A DNA stretch of 64,000 bases from Brachypterus glaber. Lineage: Eukaryota; Arthropoda; Insecta; Coleoptera; Kateretidae. The number at the start of each line of letters is the position of its first letter. The first letter of the stretch is position 1. Location: the NCBI GenBank assembly GCA_958510825.1, contig OY294050.1, positions 45,087,249 to 45,151,248 on the forward strand, written 5' to 3'. Shown piece after piece: positions 10,490-21,784 of the stretch. The position numbers and the translations under genes are program-made. Below the pieces are notes generated by a model. It did not search any database. It worked only from the letters and a program-made list of their open reading frames with translations, and was not told the origin of the DNA.

Positions 10490-11066
10490 CGTCATCTAAA
10501 GGCTCTAACGGTCTAACTCCAAAACGTCATATTTTTCAGGAGACGTAATGTTTGAAATGTGTTAATGTATTTAAAACTTTTCATTGTTATCAATTTTATA
10601 TAAATTATTTGAAAATTAAATTTTAACCACAGAATCTAAATTCACTAATGGTCTAACTCCAAGGGAAGATAAAAGAGGATACCTATCGTATTATATCGCG
10701 TAATATTATTACAAAAAATTTATATTTTTATATTTAATATATATATATATATATACATTATTAATGGCAATAATTATAATTATCATCAAACAGTAAATTA
10801 ACAAATATTTGAAACGGGATCCCCTGTTGTCGAGAAATAGTTTGACATTAGTGACAGTTCTCATTTAATTGTTTTCTCACAATCATATGATGGAGTTAGA
10901 CACTTAGCGACTTAAAATATTTACATTTTTGCATTTTTTGAGGCTGATATTGGTTTAATGCAACTTTTTTTTTTAAGTATGTTGGTAATCAGATAATGAA
11001 GCAAATTTGATAAAAATCTCATTTTTGAAAAATTTGGAGTTAGACAACTAGAGCCTTTAGTGGACG
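10490..11066. mobile_element. MITE with CGTC-CTAAAGGCTCTA TIRs, copy 1
   Basis: The left end CGTCATCTAAAGGCTCTAAC and right end ...CTAGAGCCTTTAGTGGACG are inverted, and the pairing continues into GGTCTAACTCCAAA. The flanks are ATAT on both sides. A second copy, in the opposite orientation, is at 38111-38771 and shares the interior, including CCCCTGTTGTCGAGAAATAG. A TA dinucleotide repeat is near 10738-10756. Confidence 0.8.
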
Positions 11067-11387
11067 ATATGTAATTTTAACCAAAACTTGTGAATGCAAC
11101 TGAAAAATTTTAGTACTTCAGTATTCTTAACTTTTGGTGAAAACTGTAGACATTTTAGATTTTAAATACAAATAACTCAAAATCTAGTTATGAACTGATT
11201 TTTTTTTAGGATAAAAAGATCTACCGGGTGCCATCTAAGACAGATCAATCGTTTTTTGGCGTTATTATTAAAGCTATCGAAATAAAATATATGTCAAAAA
11301 GTCCAATTTGTTGTATGTCAAAAAATCCAACAATCTATGTGCAGTCAGAAAAGTTTTCTTTTGTTTTTGAGATATAGCCCGATATAC

Positions 11388-11665
11388 TATATGTCTGTCT
11401 GTTTAACCTCGTACTATTCTACTTAATTAAGCATCCCCTAAGTCCAGGACTTGTGTGGGCTATTAGTAGAGGGAACCACCGGCTTATACTGACTTTCGAA
11501 CCAGTTTCTAGGGACTGTCCGTTTCACTTTTCGCCTTCGCCAAATTTCAATGATTAATTAACTGAAAAAAGCAAATCGGCGCCAGTGAGAATCGAACTCA
11601 CGATAGTAGATTTGCTATTCATACGCGCTAACCACTACGCTATGCCAGCCCCTGGCTTATAGCTT
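11388..11665 (-). mobile_element. tRNA-derived SINE-like insertion
   Basis: This block has no counterpart in the other arm of the surrounding foldback, so it is an insertion. On the - strand it begins with a tRNA-like head (11650-11578) and runs through about 200 bp of unrelated body to an AGACAGACA-type tail. That layout is typical of tRNA-derived SINEs. The exact insertion borders are uncertain by some tens of bases. Confidence 0.55.
11578..11650 (-). repeat. tRNA-like promoter region (box A/box B)
   Basis: On the - strand, TAGCGTAGTGG matches RNA polymerase III box A and GAGTTCGATTCTC matches box B, with a good T-arm (GTGAG/CTCAC). The acceptor-stem halves GCTGGCA and TGGCGCC pair poorly and the anticodon stem is not convincing. 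I read it as a SINE head or tRNA pseudogene, not a working tRNA. Confidence 0.6.
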
Positions 11666-12550
11666 ATTTGATACAATTTTTCTATGAAATTTTATTTTAA
11701 GTAGTCTTTCTACCTTCAAATTTTAAAAAGTTTTTGTTTTTAAACATTTTTTTTTAATATACAAAGAAAAAAGATATCATTGTGAAATTTTGTAGTTATG
11801 TTTATTTTTATTTAAAGAATATATTTCTTTTAGATGTTTAAAGTGTAATTTTTTGCCATAATTTGTTTTTGAAAAAAAAACATAAAAAAAACGGTAGTCG
11901 CCATGATTTCGGCCGTTGGACCGACTAAAAAACTAAAAAAAAGGGATATTATTCAGTATTGAAGTCGCTATAGAAGAATTTTTAAACATTTTTGAAAAAC
12001 GTCCGCCATTTTGTTATTTTTCGCCAAAAAAAATTCTTCCAAACGGCCGGAATCGTGGCGACCTCCGTTTTTTAATGTTTTTTTTTTAATTTATGGCAAA
12101 AATGGCACTTTAAAAATCTAAGAAAAAATTGTATTCTTTAAATATAAATAAAAAAACCTACACAATTTCACAATGATATCTTTTTTCTTTATATATAAAA
12201 AAAAAATGTTTGAAAACAAATTTTTTTAAAATTTGAAGTTAGGAGGACCCCTTTATTCGCGCCGCTCTTAACTGCAATCAAAATAAGCGGAATTCATAGA
12301 GCTCTTAATAAAAAAATCGGTTTATTAAAAAATAAATATTATTATGTAAATAAATTAAAAAAGAACATTATAATAATTTTTGTAAAATAGTGTTTAAAGC
12401 GATAGTTAAAAAATTATATCTCAGAAATAAAAGTTAGTAGAAAACACGTATCGCTTTTTGGGTGTATATTAACTGACACAAATTTTATTTTGATAGCTTT
12501 AATAATAACGTCTAAAAACGATGGATCTGTCTTAGCTGGGACACCCGGTA

Positions 12551-12933
12551 TAACATTGCCGAATGCAAGTCCTGAAAAAAAAAAGAATGAACCTGCAGCA
12601 TAAAAAATTATTTCAACTTGAAGTTGAATTTTATGTTAATCAATTTTTTTTTTGTAAATACCAAGAATTGAAATGTTTGTCTTTTTAATTTATATTTTTT
12701 ATTTTTATATATTTTTAAAATACATCATTTTTGTTTTCAACTCTTAAATGTTTTGAAAATAAAAATAAATAAAATATCGTAAACCAACCAAAGGTATGTT
12801 TAAAAAAAAATGTACCAGAACGTGTTTGGGATAATAAAAAGTACTTTTAAAAATATTTTATCTAAAAATGTGATTGAAGAAAATCTATGGCCATACATAT
12901 TAAGGGTGTATACAGGGTTATTTTTTTAAATGG
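12551..12933. other. Gene-free AT-rich spacer
   Basis: Poly(A)/poly(T)-rich sequence with no ORF, motif or match elsewhere in the window that I could recognise. Confidence 0.5.
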
Positions 12934-13553
12934 TACAGTTGATTTCAACAAAACTGGAAAAGTGGGGTTAAGTAAAATTTCATGTTTTCCATAAAATTTA
13001 GTTGTGTGAATGTGGATTATTTAAATGGGGTTATGCCTGTTTGAAAAATAAGGTTAGTTTAACCATGTCAAAAATCATATGTTATTCTATGCATTTGTGT
13101 TTAGTAAATACTATTTGGATTTTGAAGCGTATCTCTATTGGTAATTACTGTATTTCTGCTCTTAAATATCCCTATTCTAAAATGTCTATTATTAAATCCC
13201 CTTATCAATATATTTTGTATCTAATAAACTTGTTTTAAATACCTGTATTTTTTAAAAAACACTACTAGTATATTGGTCTCCTACAACTAGGTATTCCTCA
13301 TAGTTCCTTAATTTAAAAATTATAATTATGGGTTTTACACCAGTATTCATCGAGTATTCTTGTTTTTCTGCTTTATCTCTCCCAATTTTAAAAAAATACA
13401 CCAACATTTTTTGACTTTGACATTGATGTGGCAATAACAATATTGACACTAAATTTATTAACAAGTAAACAAATATTTGTCAAATGAAAGACATTTCACA
13501 ATGTAATTTTTTTTATAACCCCACTTTTCCAGTTTTGTTGAAATTAACTGTAC
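12934..13553. mobile_element. Inverted-repeat element with GTACAGTT ends
   Basis: GTACAGTTGATTTCAACAAA on the left is inverted against the block ending TTGAAATTAACTGTAC on the right, and CTGGAAAAGTGGGGTTA pairs with TAACCCCACTTTTCCAG. The arms are about 50 bp. The interior holds two short ORFs (13002-13238 + and 13252-13464 -) without recognisable features, which I do not regard as genes. Confidence 0.65.
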
Positions 13554-13980
13554 ACCCCCGTAACTTTTGAACGGAATGATATATAAGCTTCAGATTCGAA
13601 ATGCATATATTACAAAATAAATCATTTGCAATATTTTTAAATTTTTAATTCGGTACGCGGCGCCAGGGGGGCAATGGGGAACAGTAATTTAAATGACACC
13701 CTAGGTCTTGTGATACGTCATTTTAAAGAGGTTAATTTGCCTCCATTATGCCCCAAAACAATATATATTTTTTCATCAAGCGTACTAAAATGGTCATATT
13801 TTATAACTGAACGCACTAGATAAAAGTGATATATTTTTTACAGTAAAAAAAATAGTTCATTGTTGTACGCCTTAAAAAAAGTTATCAAAACAGCCACTGA
13901 CGGCAGCACTCTTTGATTTTTATGAAAGCCATACTTCACAGTTGTTTGTTTATTATGTAAATAGGCCGTTGACTCGAGAT
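13554..13980. other. Gene-free spacer
   Basis: It contains a fragment around 13560-13760 with GGGGCAATGGGGAACAG, resembling the interior of family M foldbacks, but no inverted partner. No ORF. Confidence 0.4.
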
Positions 13981-14036
13981 CAATTTCACACAACGTTTTT
14001 GTATAGAATTCTATTCAAAAACGTTGCGTGAAATTG
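13981..14036. repeat. 56-bp hairpin
   Basis: CAATTTCACACAACGTTTTT is inverted against AAAACGTTGCGTGAAATTG around a small TATAGAATTCTA centre, giving arms of about 25 bp. It may be a remnant MITE core. It also contains a self-complementary GAATTC. Confidence 0.65.
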
Positions 14037-14249
14037 ATTAAAAATGATTGAAGAAGAATATATGGTTTATACACCTACAAATCTATCCGAAATTGCAAAT
14101 GCTACATTAGACAAGTTACCATCAAAATCTAGAAAAGGCTGATCGTATGTCTATGAATTTTTTCTTAAATGTGTTAAGGAAGGTTTAAGTTTATTCTCAA
14201 AGTGTTTTATTGGCCTATTTTAATAAAAAAAAGGTATACTTTATTATTA

Positions 14250-14835
14250 TACAGCCTGTTCCAGAACTCGCGTACAGAAATTTGAGGGTATATTAAAAAC
14301 CCTCTGGAAAATATAAAAAAAATGTCAAAAAAAATCCATCTTGGTTTAATTCAAAAATAAGAACGCCTTAAGTGGACCAATACTGTTGCTGATATTAAAT
14401 TACCTTTAAAAGTTGAATTTGTAGCTATGGAAGCAAATTTAATTATTGCAGGTACATATTCTGTAGGTTGACATGGTGATTAATCTGAATTTATTAATGT
14501 CAAAAAAACACCGCCGGATGAAGTGACCCTATAAAAATTGAATATTGGATAGCCTCTGTCGGTTTTGTCAAAATATAATAACCTAAAAAGATTCTAAAGT
14601 TGAAAGTCTCAAACAATGCACGCGTCAACATTTAAAATGCAACCGTAGTTACTAATAAGTAGGGAAAAACTAATTTGTAGCTAATTTAATATCAGCAACA
14701 GGATTGGTCAGATTAAATAGCTTCCTTTTTAATTACTATTGAAGATGGTTTTTTTTTTAATTTTTTTTTCATATTTTCCAGAGGGTTTTTAATATACCCT
14801 CAAATTTCTGTACGCGAGTTCTGGAACAGGCTGTA
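14250..14835. mobile_element. MITE with TA-CAGCCTGTTCCAGAAC ends
   Basis: The left end TACAGCCTGTTCCAGAACTC and the right end GAGTTCTGGAACAGGCTGTA are perfect inverted repeats. Pairing runs on for about 75 bp through CCCTCTGGAAAATAT. TA flanks are present. The same terminus caps the left side of the unrelated foldback at 45115-45853. The interior has no ORF. Confidence 0.85.
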
Positions 14836-14888
14836 TTATTATAATATAAAAAATAATATTTAGGGCGCTTGAAGAAAACATACGTAGT

Positions 14889-15011
14889 ATGTTTCACTAA
14901 GAGGAAAGGTGCTTTTTTTTACTCGTCTGTAGTTTCCGGACTCCGTTTCGCGTCGTCCGTAAATTCTACAGACTAGTAAAAAAAACTTCACTTTTCCTCT
15001 TAGTAAAACAG
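14889..15011. repeat. Short inverted-repeat element
   Basis: GTTTCACTAAGAGGAAAGGT pairs with ACTTTTCCTCTTAGTAAAAC and ACTCGTCTGTAG pairs with CTACAGACTAGT. The centre is unusually GC-rich, with TTTCGCGTCGTCC. A MITE of about 120 bp is likely. Confidence 0.6.
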
Positions 15012-15488
15012 AATACTATTTTTTCAAGGGGGTTACATTATTTATTTTTGATTTTTGTTGTTATTATTTTGTTGGCAGTATTTTTTTTAATGTTGATGTA
15101 CTTACCCTGATTGTATGTATGGCCACTGAACTGACCAATAATAAAAAACGGAAGCCTTAAAAATGGAATGTGGTGCTTAGAAAAATAAAGGCGTAAAAAT
15201 ATATAACATGTTATAAAAAAAAATATCTATATTATAGTTATTTACCAAATTTTTTCCATAATCATGTATTTTAATATTCCTAAAAAAGTTAAATGTTTAT
15301 AATTATTAATAATAACCTATATGAAAATTATTTATAAGTTTAATGTATTTTTAATAGTGTAGATAAAACCATCTTTTAATGTATTTTAATTTGATTATAC
15401 AGTGGCAGGCCAAAATATGTACCCATTTTGTCTAAGGACTATGCAGAGAATTCCTTAAAATTGCATGAAAATACATTATATAATTGTA
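15012..15488. other. Gene-free AT-rich spacer
   Basis: No ORF, inverted repeat or family match was recognised. Confidence 0.5.
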
Positions 15489-16412
15489 TACAGGGTGTTC
15501 CGTGAGGAAAAGCAAATATTTTAAGGATGTGTTCTAAAGGTCAAAATAAGAAAAAAAGTTCCATAAACATGTCCAAAAACGACTCATAAGGGAGCTACGC
15601 CCCTTCAAAAGGGGTTCCAAAATTTCGATTTTTATTAATAACTTAGTAACCCTTTGTATTATAGCATCGAGGTTTAGCATGTGATCTATGCTTTATAAGG
15701 CCAATGGTGTATGCATGTAGTTACTTCAACCAGGGGCGTCCGTAACGGGGGTCTTATCACTTTTTTGTCCCAAACATTTTTGTTGCTTAACTTTTTTGTA
15801 GATTTATTTTTAGAATAGTATTACTCAGGTAAAAACACATAAAAAACGTACTCTTGTTGTAATACTGTAGGATTAACCGTTTTCGAGAAAAATAGTATTA
15901 AATGCAAAATTACACCTTTGTAGAACCAAAAATTAAACACTAAAATGTTAATAATCAAAATGTCAATAATGCAAGATGATTCTACATAAAAAAGCTAATA
16001 AAAAAAGTTTTCATACATGTAGGTCCAGAAATCGATTTTAAAGGTACCATCACCCTTTTTGGAGGCCGTAACTCCCGTAGCATTGATTTTTGGAATTTCG
16101 TGTATGAAAACTTTTTTCCCTAGTTTTTCGTGTACAGTAACTCTACACTATTGAAGTTTTGGTTTTCAACATTTTATTGTTTAATTTTTTTTCCCCGAAA
16201 CTTGTAATTTTGCCTTTAATTGTCTTTTTCTCGAAAACCGTTAATCCTAAAGTATTACAGCAAGAGGACCTTTTTAATGTGTTTTTACCTGAGGAATAGT
16301 ATTCTAATAATAAACCCACAAAAAAATAAACAGAAAAAAGTTTGGGGCAAAAAAGTGATAAGAAGACTCATTTCGCACGCCCCTGGTTTAAGTAACGTCA
16401 CGCAAATACCAT
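15489..16412. mobile_element. Foldback element broken at its right end
   Basis: The left end is TACAGGGTGTTCCG. Inner arms pair (AACCGTTTTCGAGAAAAA at 15875 against its complement at 16228; ACCAGGGGCG against CGCCCCTGGT near 16380). The right arm stops near 16412, before the roughly 225 outer bases of the left arm are repeated, so the terminal right arm is lost. Blocks match 5869-7040, showing the two share a family. Confidence 0.65.
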
Positions 16413-16504
16413 AGATGGCGCACAAGTCTACATCAATCTAATGACTATATTCCTTTTGAATAAAGTCTTAAAACGTTTACTTAATCAGCGTGCAGAGTTG
16501 ACTC

Positions 16505-16549
16505 TTGGTACTGAAGAGGGCCAGCAGCCCGAAACTGACAGTCTACTAA
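16505..16549 (+). ncRNA. Candidate hammerhead ribozyme, canonical core
   Basis: The RNA would contain the conserved boxes CUGAAGA (16511-16517) and GAAA (16531-16534). Stem II is GGGC/GCCC (16518-16521 with 16527-16530, 5-nt loop). Stem III is ACU/AGU with a GAC loop (16534-16542), and the A15.1-U16.1 pair precedes C17 at 16543, so the cleavage triplet is GUC. Stem I is UUGGUA/UACUAA (16505-16510 with 16544-16549), including one G-U pair. All invariant hammerhead core bases are present. Such ribozymes are known from Penelope-like elements and some small retroelements, but no Penelope coding sequence is visible around this copy. The call rests on the manual fold only. Confidence 0.7.
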
Positions 16550-16960
16550 TATCCTATGTACGATTAATAGAAAATAGATTGATGGAATAACAAAAAAAAT
16601 TTGTTCTAATTTTTCACGCAGTTACTTTTCCTATATTTTTGGACCATTTCCTTTAGTTTTTTTCTTGCTTTATTGGATTGTTTTTTCGTCCGAAAATCAC
16701 AACTTTTTTAGTATAAAATTACAACTTATCTCGTCGGCAAAAAAGTTGATGACTAAAAAAAAAAACGCCCACCTATGTAATAAACTTTATGGAATTCTCT
16801 GCTAAATCCTTTCTATTTTGTAACATTTTTTTGTTTGGATGTTGTTTAGTTACACTTGATATCAGAAAAAACGGTAGGTGAAATATTTATTAATGAAAAT
16901 TGAATTTTTTACATTTGTTAATTATTTAACAGATATCAGATAATTTGTATAAGGGGCTGT
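16550..16960. other. Gene-free AT-rich spacer
   Basis: Sequence downstream of the hammerhead candidate. No ORF or reverse-transcriptase remnant was found. Any tail of the element carrying the ribozyme is not recognisable. Confidence 0.4.
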
Positions 16961-17486
16961 CCATATATTACGTAACGCAATTTTTCAAAAAATTGCCCCC
17001 CCCCCCGTGTAACAAACTGTCACATTTACCAACACCCCCCCCCGGTGTAACGCGTAACAAAATTCCGCATAATGCAAGACGGTAAAAATTATACATATTT
17101 ATTATAATAATACATATAGCACTTAATGTACTGTGAGTACACATTCCGCGCGAAAATGTATCATCGCCGATGATTCATCGGCAAGATCACGCAAGAACAG
17201 GGCCGTAAGATTTGTTTTTTTTTAATATAAATGTCAACAGTTTTTTTACTGATTACAATATTATTTAAATATGCATAGTTTCGTCAATTTTTGTATGAAA
17301 AAGGGAATTATAGGCCACTAAATAGTAATTTATGTTGAACTAAAAAAACATCTGCCAAGCTTAGGAAATAAACATTAACTTTATTAAATTCCGTTACGTA
17401 ACGTTTACCTAGACCCCCCTCCCCCTGTCACAAACTGTAACAATTTCTCTGACCCCCTCCCATTAGGCGCGTTACGTAATATATGG
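16961..17486. mobile_element. MITE with CCATATATTACGTAACGC ends
   Basis: CCATATATTACGTAACGC and GCGTTACGTAATATATGG are perfect inverted repeats. The octamer GGCTGTCC lies directly beside each end in the same orientation (16953-16960 and 17486-17493), which looks like an 8-bp target duplication. The subterminal tracts are C-rich and oppositely placed. Non-coding. Confidence 0.7.
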
Positions 17487-18789
17487 GCTGTCCAAGTGTC
17501 TTTTCATCTTGGGCCAGATTATTTTTTCAATGTCTTAGTTAAATTACCTAGAATCCGCAGAATTTTGAGTATGAACAGAAGAATTAGAACATAAAGAAAA
17601 TTTTGTGTTATTGTTTAAAATGTGCTTAAATCTTAAATACAGGTATTGTATTTTCATTTACTTTTCAGTGGAACTCTTTCTCAAACAAACATTGATGACA
17701 TTTAAAAAAAAATAACCTTTTTATATCAAGTCATTAATTTTTTTTAACCTTATTATTAAAAATCCGTCTCGAATGAGCGAAAATACTTTCTCATAAAAAA
17801 GTTATGGTATTTTGTTATTGTTTTATCTTTTAGGTGGTTTTTAAATATTTCTTTTATTGTGAAGTACTTAAAAAGTTATGTCCAGAAACAATTTTTTACA
17901 TTTTAGGGAGAAGGAGGGCATGGAAAAAATATAGTAACATTTTTTGTTTAATTTTTAATCTTTTAGATGGTTTTTAAATTTTTCCTCTATTGTAAATAAT
18001 AAAACAGTTATGTCCAGAGACAGTTTTTTATATTTTGGGGAAGGGGTCATAAAAAAACGATAATACCATTTTTTGTTAAATTTATTTTACCTTTTATGTG
18101 GTTTTTTTATTGTAAATAAGACCAAAAAAAAAATTTTACCCCTCTCCCCCTTAACCAATTTTGTTTAAATACAAACTTATCCAAGATAATATAAAAATAC
18201 ATAAACATACCAAATTTTAAGTCTATAGCTCAAAGCGTTCTTAAGTTACCGTGGATTCACCTCTCTGTGTGAATCCATAATTTTTTTGCTGCTTTTGAAT
18301 TTTCTCGACGTTTTAGGCAAAAAAATCCATACTTTATGAGAGTGAAAACTATAAACAAGCAATGCAAAAATGATAAAAATATTTCAGATTTATTTTGACG
18401 TCTACCGTTTTTTCTGGTATTCAGGGTAACCCCGGTAGATCTATAGATAGACAAGGAGCTGCGCTAAAATTCAAGAATTAAGTCTATTTGCTATAACTAA
18501 ATTTATATGTCTCCTAACATACTAGTATTAAGCTCGGAACAATTTATTAACAATGATTATTGCATAAACCTTTAACTGTGTATTTATTTTCCTTAAAAAA
18601 GTTTTTGGCTATTTTTTGTTCGAAAAAAGAGTCTTGCCTAATTGTTATGCAATCAAATTTGATATTTATGTATATTTGATTTAAAAATAATAGTGATATA
18701 TATCTAGTGTAAATAATAAAAAAAAGTTTTATTATAAAAACCTATCCCAATTTTTATTTTTTGCACCCTACTTCTAAAAACAAAATTTA
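17487..18789. repeat. Gene-free stretch with a dispersed repeat fragment
   Basis: Mostly AT-rich. Two imperfect direct copies of a unit with TTTTTAAATWTTTC...AAAGTTATGTCCAGARACA (about 17830-18040) are followed by a block at 18131-18253. That block, with ATCCAAGATAATATAAAAATA and AGCTCAAAGCGTTCTTAAGTT, is repeated at 31428-31552. No gene. Confidence 0.5.
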
Positions 18790-18936
18790 TACAGGGTGTC
18801 TCAAGGAGGCCGACTCGTTCAATATATAGTAAACTATCCACTTTAGAGAATAACTTTAAAGGGAAAAGTTGTATGGTTTTAAACAGGGCACATTTTAAAA
18901 ATATTTAAAAATATACAGGATGGTCTTCTTAGGTTA

Positions 18937-19711
18937 CCCAGGTAGCAAGGGATGTTATATTACAAGAAATTAACATCACTTTTGGGTGTATTTTTAAACT
19001 AAATCATAACATCACATAATATTGAAAAATAACATGTTTTTAACATCACATTTGCAACGTAACACGTGTGACGTGACAACCATGTTATTTAATAACATTT
19101 AGCAACGCTGTGAATATATCGCATGTCACATATTAACGTGGATTTCACGTGAATGTCATGTTATTTTGCTTCTCACCGACGTTCGAAGCAAAAAAATCGA
19201 TATAAAATGATGTTGATAGAGTAAATTATTATAAGGAAATTGTATACACATTATACGATTTCCAATGGATAGGGGGCTCTGCCGGGCTTCCCAAGACCAC
19301 GGACACGGATTAAAGGAATATATTCTCCGCTTAATCTGCAATTTCGTATTTAGAATCTATCTGTTTCAATCTGTGATTGTTTCAATTACTGATTGATTTT
19401 AAATCCGATTTTTTTTATAGGCTTATAGCGTTTTTAATGGTTTTATTTAGAAAAAGCTAATATCCTAGAATATTATTTAAATATTAGAGTACCAGTAACG
19501 GCATCCATAAGATATTAGATATAACAGGAATGTGTATTTATGATGTCACAAACACGTTATTTTCGGGATGTCAATGTATGATGTTATTAGGGGCGGACTT
19601 AGGACATCCCCACCATGCTACATTCTTGTTAAATGAGACTACAATCTTAACATCACATGTCACATATTAACGTGGCTTTCACGTGAATGTCATGTTATTT
19701 TGCTACCTGGG
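18937..19711 (+). mobile_element. Family P element, copy a
   Basis: The ends CCCAGGTAGCAA and TTGCTACCTGGG are inverted over 12 bp, with a length of 775 bp. Other copies lie at 22424-23190 (-) and 46155-46925 (+). Subterminal blocks are rich in TAACATCACA/TGTGATGTTA-type motifs in both orientations, a pattern common at transposase-binding ends. A conserved, more GC-rich core contains GGATAGGGGGCTCTGCCGG. No ORF, so it is non-autonomous. The flanks are TTA on both sides here, but other copies do not confirm a 3-bp duplication. Confidence 0.8.
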
Positions 19712-20164
19712 TTATTTTGCTTCTCACCGACGTTCGAAGCAAAAAAATCGATATAAGATGATGTTGATAGAGTAAATTATTATAAGGAAATAGTATACAC
19801 ATTATACGATTTCCAATGGATAGGGGGCTCTGCCGGCTTCTCAAGACCACGGACACGGATTAAAGAATATTTCTCCGCTTAATCTGCAATTTCGTATTTA
19901 GAATCTATCTGTTTCAATCTGTGATTGTTTCATTTACTGATTGATTTTAATTCCGATTTTTTTTTATAGGGTTATGGCGTTTTTAATGGTTTTATTTAGA
20001 AAAAGCTAATATCCTCGGATATTATTTAAATATTAAAGTACCAGTAACGGCATCCATAAGATATTAGATATAACAGAGCAGGAATGTGGATTTATGATGT
20101 CACAAACACGTTATTTTCGGGATGTCATTGTGTGATATTATTAGGGCGGACTTAGGACATCCCA
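19712..20164 (+). mobile_element. Partial tandem copy of family P
   Basis: Immediately after copy a, the sequence restarts from its interior (TTATTTTGCTTCTCACCGAC, as at about 19161) and repeats it with about 2-3% differences until the assembly gap. This could be a genuine partial tandem duplication or an assembly artefact beside the gap. Confidence 0.7.
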
Positions 20165-20364
20165 NNNNNNNNNNNNNNNNNNNNNNNNNNNNNNNNNNNN
20201 NNNNNNNNNNNNNNNNNNNNNNNNNNNNNNNNNNNNNNNNNNNNNNNNNNNNNNNNNNNNNNNNNNNNNNNNNNNNNNNNNNNNNNNNNNNNNNNNNNNN
20301 NNNNNNNNNNNNNNNNNNNNNNNNNNNNNNNNNNNNNNNNNNNNNNNNNNNNNNNNNNNNNNNN
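20165..20364. other. Assembly gap (200 N)
   Basis: Exactly 200 unknown bases, a typical placeholder length. ORFs reported across it are meaningless. Confidence 0.99.
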
Positions 20365-20888
20365 AATCGAGTTTTTTATGTTTGAAAATCCAAAAGTTTG
20401 AATATTTTTTTTGAACGCCCTGTATAAAATATTTAATTTTTTGCACATTAGATACACCCTTTTAAGATAAGCTTGTAAAATTTTATTAATTTTTGACAAA
20501 AAATAAAGAAATTTTAGGTTTTATCTCTTCACTAAAAATGAATTTTTTCTCAAAAATTATCTCAAAAACAATAGACGCATATAATATTAAAATAAAGGTA
20601 TTTTTATGACACGTAAGATGACATAATAAAAAATATACCATTCCATTTAAAAAAATTAAGGTCAGATGTTACCCACCCTAGGAGGACCATCCTGTATATT
20701 TCAAAATATTTTTAGAATGTACCTTTTTTAAATCCATACAACTTTTTTTAAAGACCGAGTCGGCTTCGTTGAGACACCCTGTATTGTTAAACTCTCAGAA
20801 TCTGAGTAAAAAAAGGACCCAAACAGCTGATTAGTGGTTTAAAAAGGAGGATATGAGGAACTATAAGAACATTTTTAAGAAGTTTGTT

Positions 20889-21090
20889 TATAGTATATTA
20901 AAGTACTAGTTTCATAACACTCGTTTTTAGCGCACTAGTACTTTAAAAAACTCGCCGCATGCGGCTCATTTTCTAAACTTGTACTCGTGCGCTAAAAACA
21001 TGTTATGAAACGAGTGCTTTATACAATTTTTTATATTTAGCTCTATAAAAAAAATTAAATTGATGACCGATTTAGGGATTTACGACCCTC
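20889..21090 (+). mobile_element. Family K element, copy 2 (partial)
   Basis: It begins with TATAGTATATTAAAGTACTA and contains the full inverted head (AGCGCACTAG...CTCGTGCGCT, GCCGCATGCGGC). It loses similarity after GATTTAGGGATTT, so the 3' half is missing. Confidence 0.7.
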
Positions 21091-21527
21091 CATTAGCATC
21101 AAAAACACCAGACGTGCGAAAAAATTGTAAAGCAACGATTTAGAAAAAGGTAGGTATGTAAACACTACAAGCTAAACTGTGTATTTTTTTACGCAGATCT
21201 GCTATTGGATTTTTTAAAAATCAATTTCATTCTACTCGATTCTCCACCTGACTCGACTCGCTTTAATCAATCTGTGAAGTGGAGCAGCAGGTGTTTACGT
21301 ACCATCATTTTCATAGAAAACGCTCACATCACAGAACCCTGAGGTACCCCAACATTTTAAATTTTTAGTTGTGGTATATGTACTTTACTAAGATTGACAC
21401 TGACATTTTCCGTAATAATTAAGTAAGGTTAAAGTACAGTCTATATTATATAGTGCAAGTCATATAACTGTCATATATGCTTATAAGCAAAAAGGTTAAC
21501 AAATTTTATTATAAATAATATTTATAC
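21091..21527. other. Gene-free spacer
   Basis: No supported ORF or repeat. A stretch near 21200-21300 is somewhat GC-richer but has stops in all frames. Confidence 0.4.
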
Positions 21528-21784
21528 AGTATGTCTCCAGATAGAGTTACAAAGAAGAATTTATTTTTTATTTTTGATTTGATCTCAAAAAAAGTCACTC
21601 TTTATAACTTGCCCTGCTTGATTTTAAACTCCCAAAACACTAAGCGCTTTTTGTACAACTCTTACGGTTCATGGGATAATGTTTTTTTCTTCAAAATAGT
21701 GTCTTCAAAAATATAAAGAAAAAAAAACATCATCAAGAGTGACTTATTTTAAGATATCAAAAATAAAAAAATCTTTGTAATTCT
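21528..21784. repeat. Left end of a Tc1-like element with inverted repeat
   Basis: TACAGTATGTCTCCAGATAG at 21528 resembles a Tc1/mariner terminus. The block TACAAAGAAGAATTTATTTT...GTCACTCTTT is inverted against AAGAGTGACTTATTTTAAGA...ATCTTTGTAA at 21733-21782. It adjoins the 3' end of the transposase remnant on the - strand. Confidence 0.5.

Larger units (their letters stand above)
11222..12550. mobile_element. Long foldback element, TA-CCGGGTG ends
   Basis: The ends TACCGGGTGCCATCTAAGAC and complementary GTCTTAGCTGGGACACCCGGTA are inverted. The arms pair through TTATTATTAAAGCTATCGAA and, toward the centre near 11960, through blocks such as AAAAAAGATATCATTGTGAA (11769) against its complement near 12170. 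The left arm is longer because a tRNA-derived insertion sits in it. Confidence 0.75.
18790..20783. mobile_element. Element with TA-CAGGGTGTCTC ends, host of P copies
   Basis: TACAGGGTGTCTCAAGGAGG and the inverted ...GTTGAGACACCCTGTA bracket the segment. The inner match CAGGATGGTC (18916) pairs with GACCATCCTG (20685). The centre is filled with family P sequence and a 200-bp gap, so the true size is unknown. Confidence 0.65.

Noticed and set aside
11578..11650. Functional tRNA gene
   Set aside because: The acceptor stem has at least two mismatches and the anticodon stem does not pair. It sits in a SINE-like insertion.
20122..20499. ORFs across the gap
   Set aside because: They consist mostly of unknown bases.
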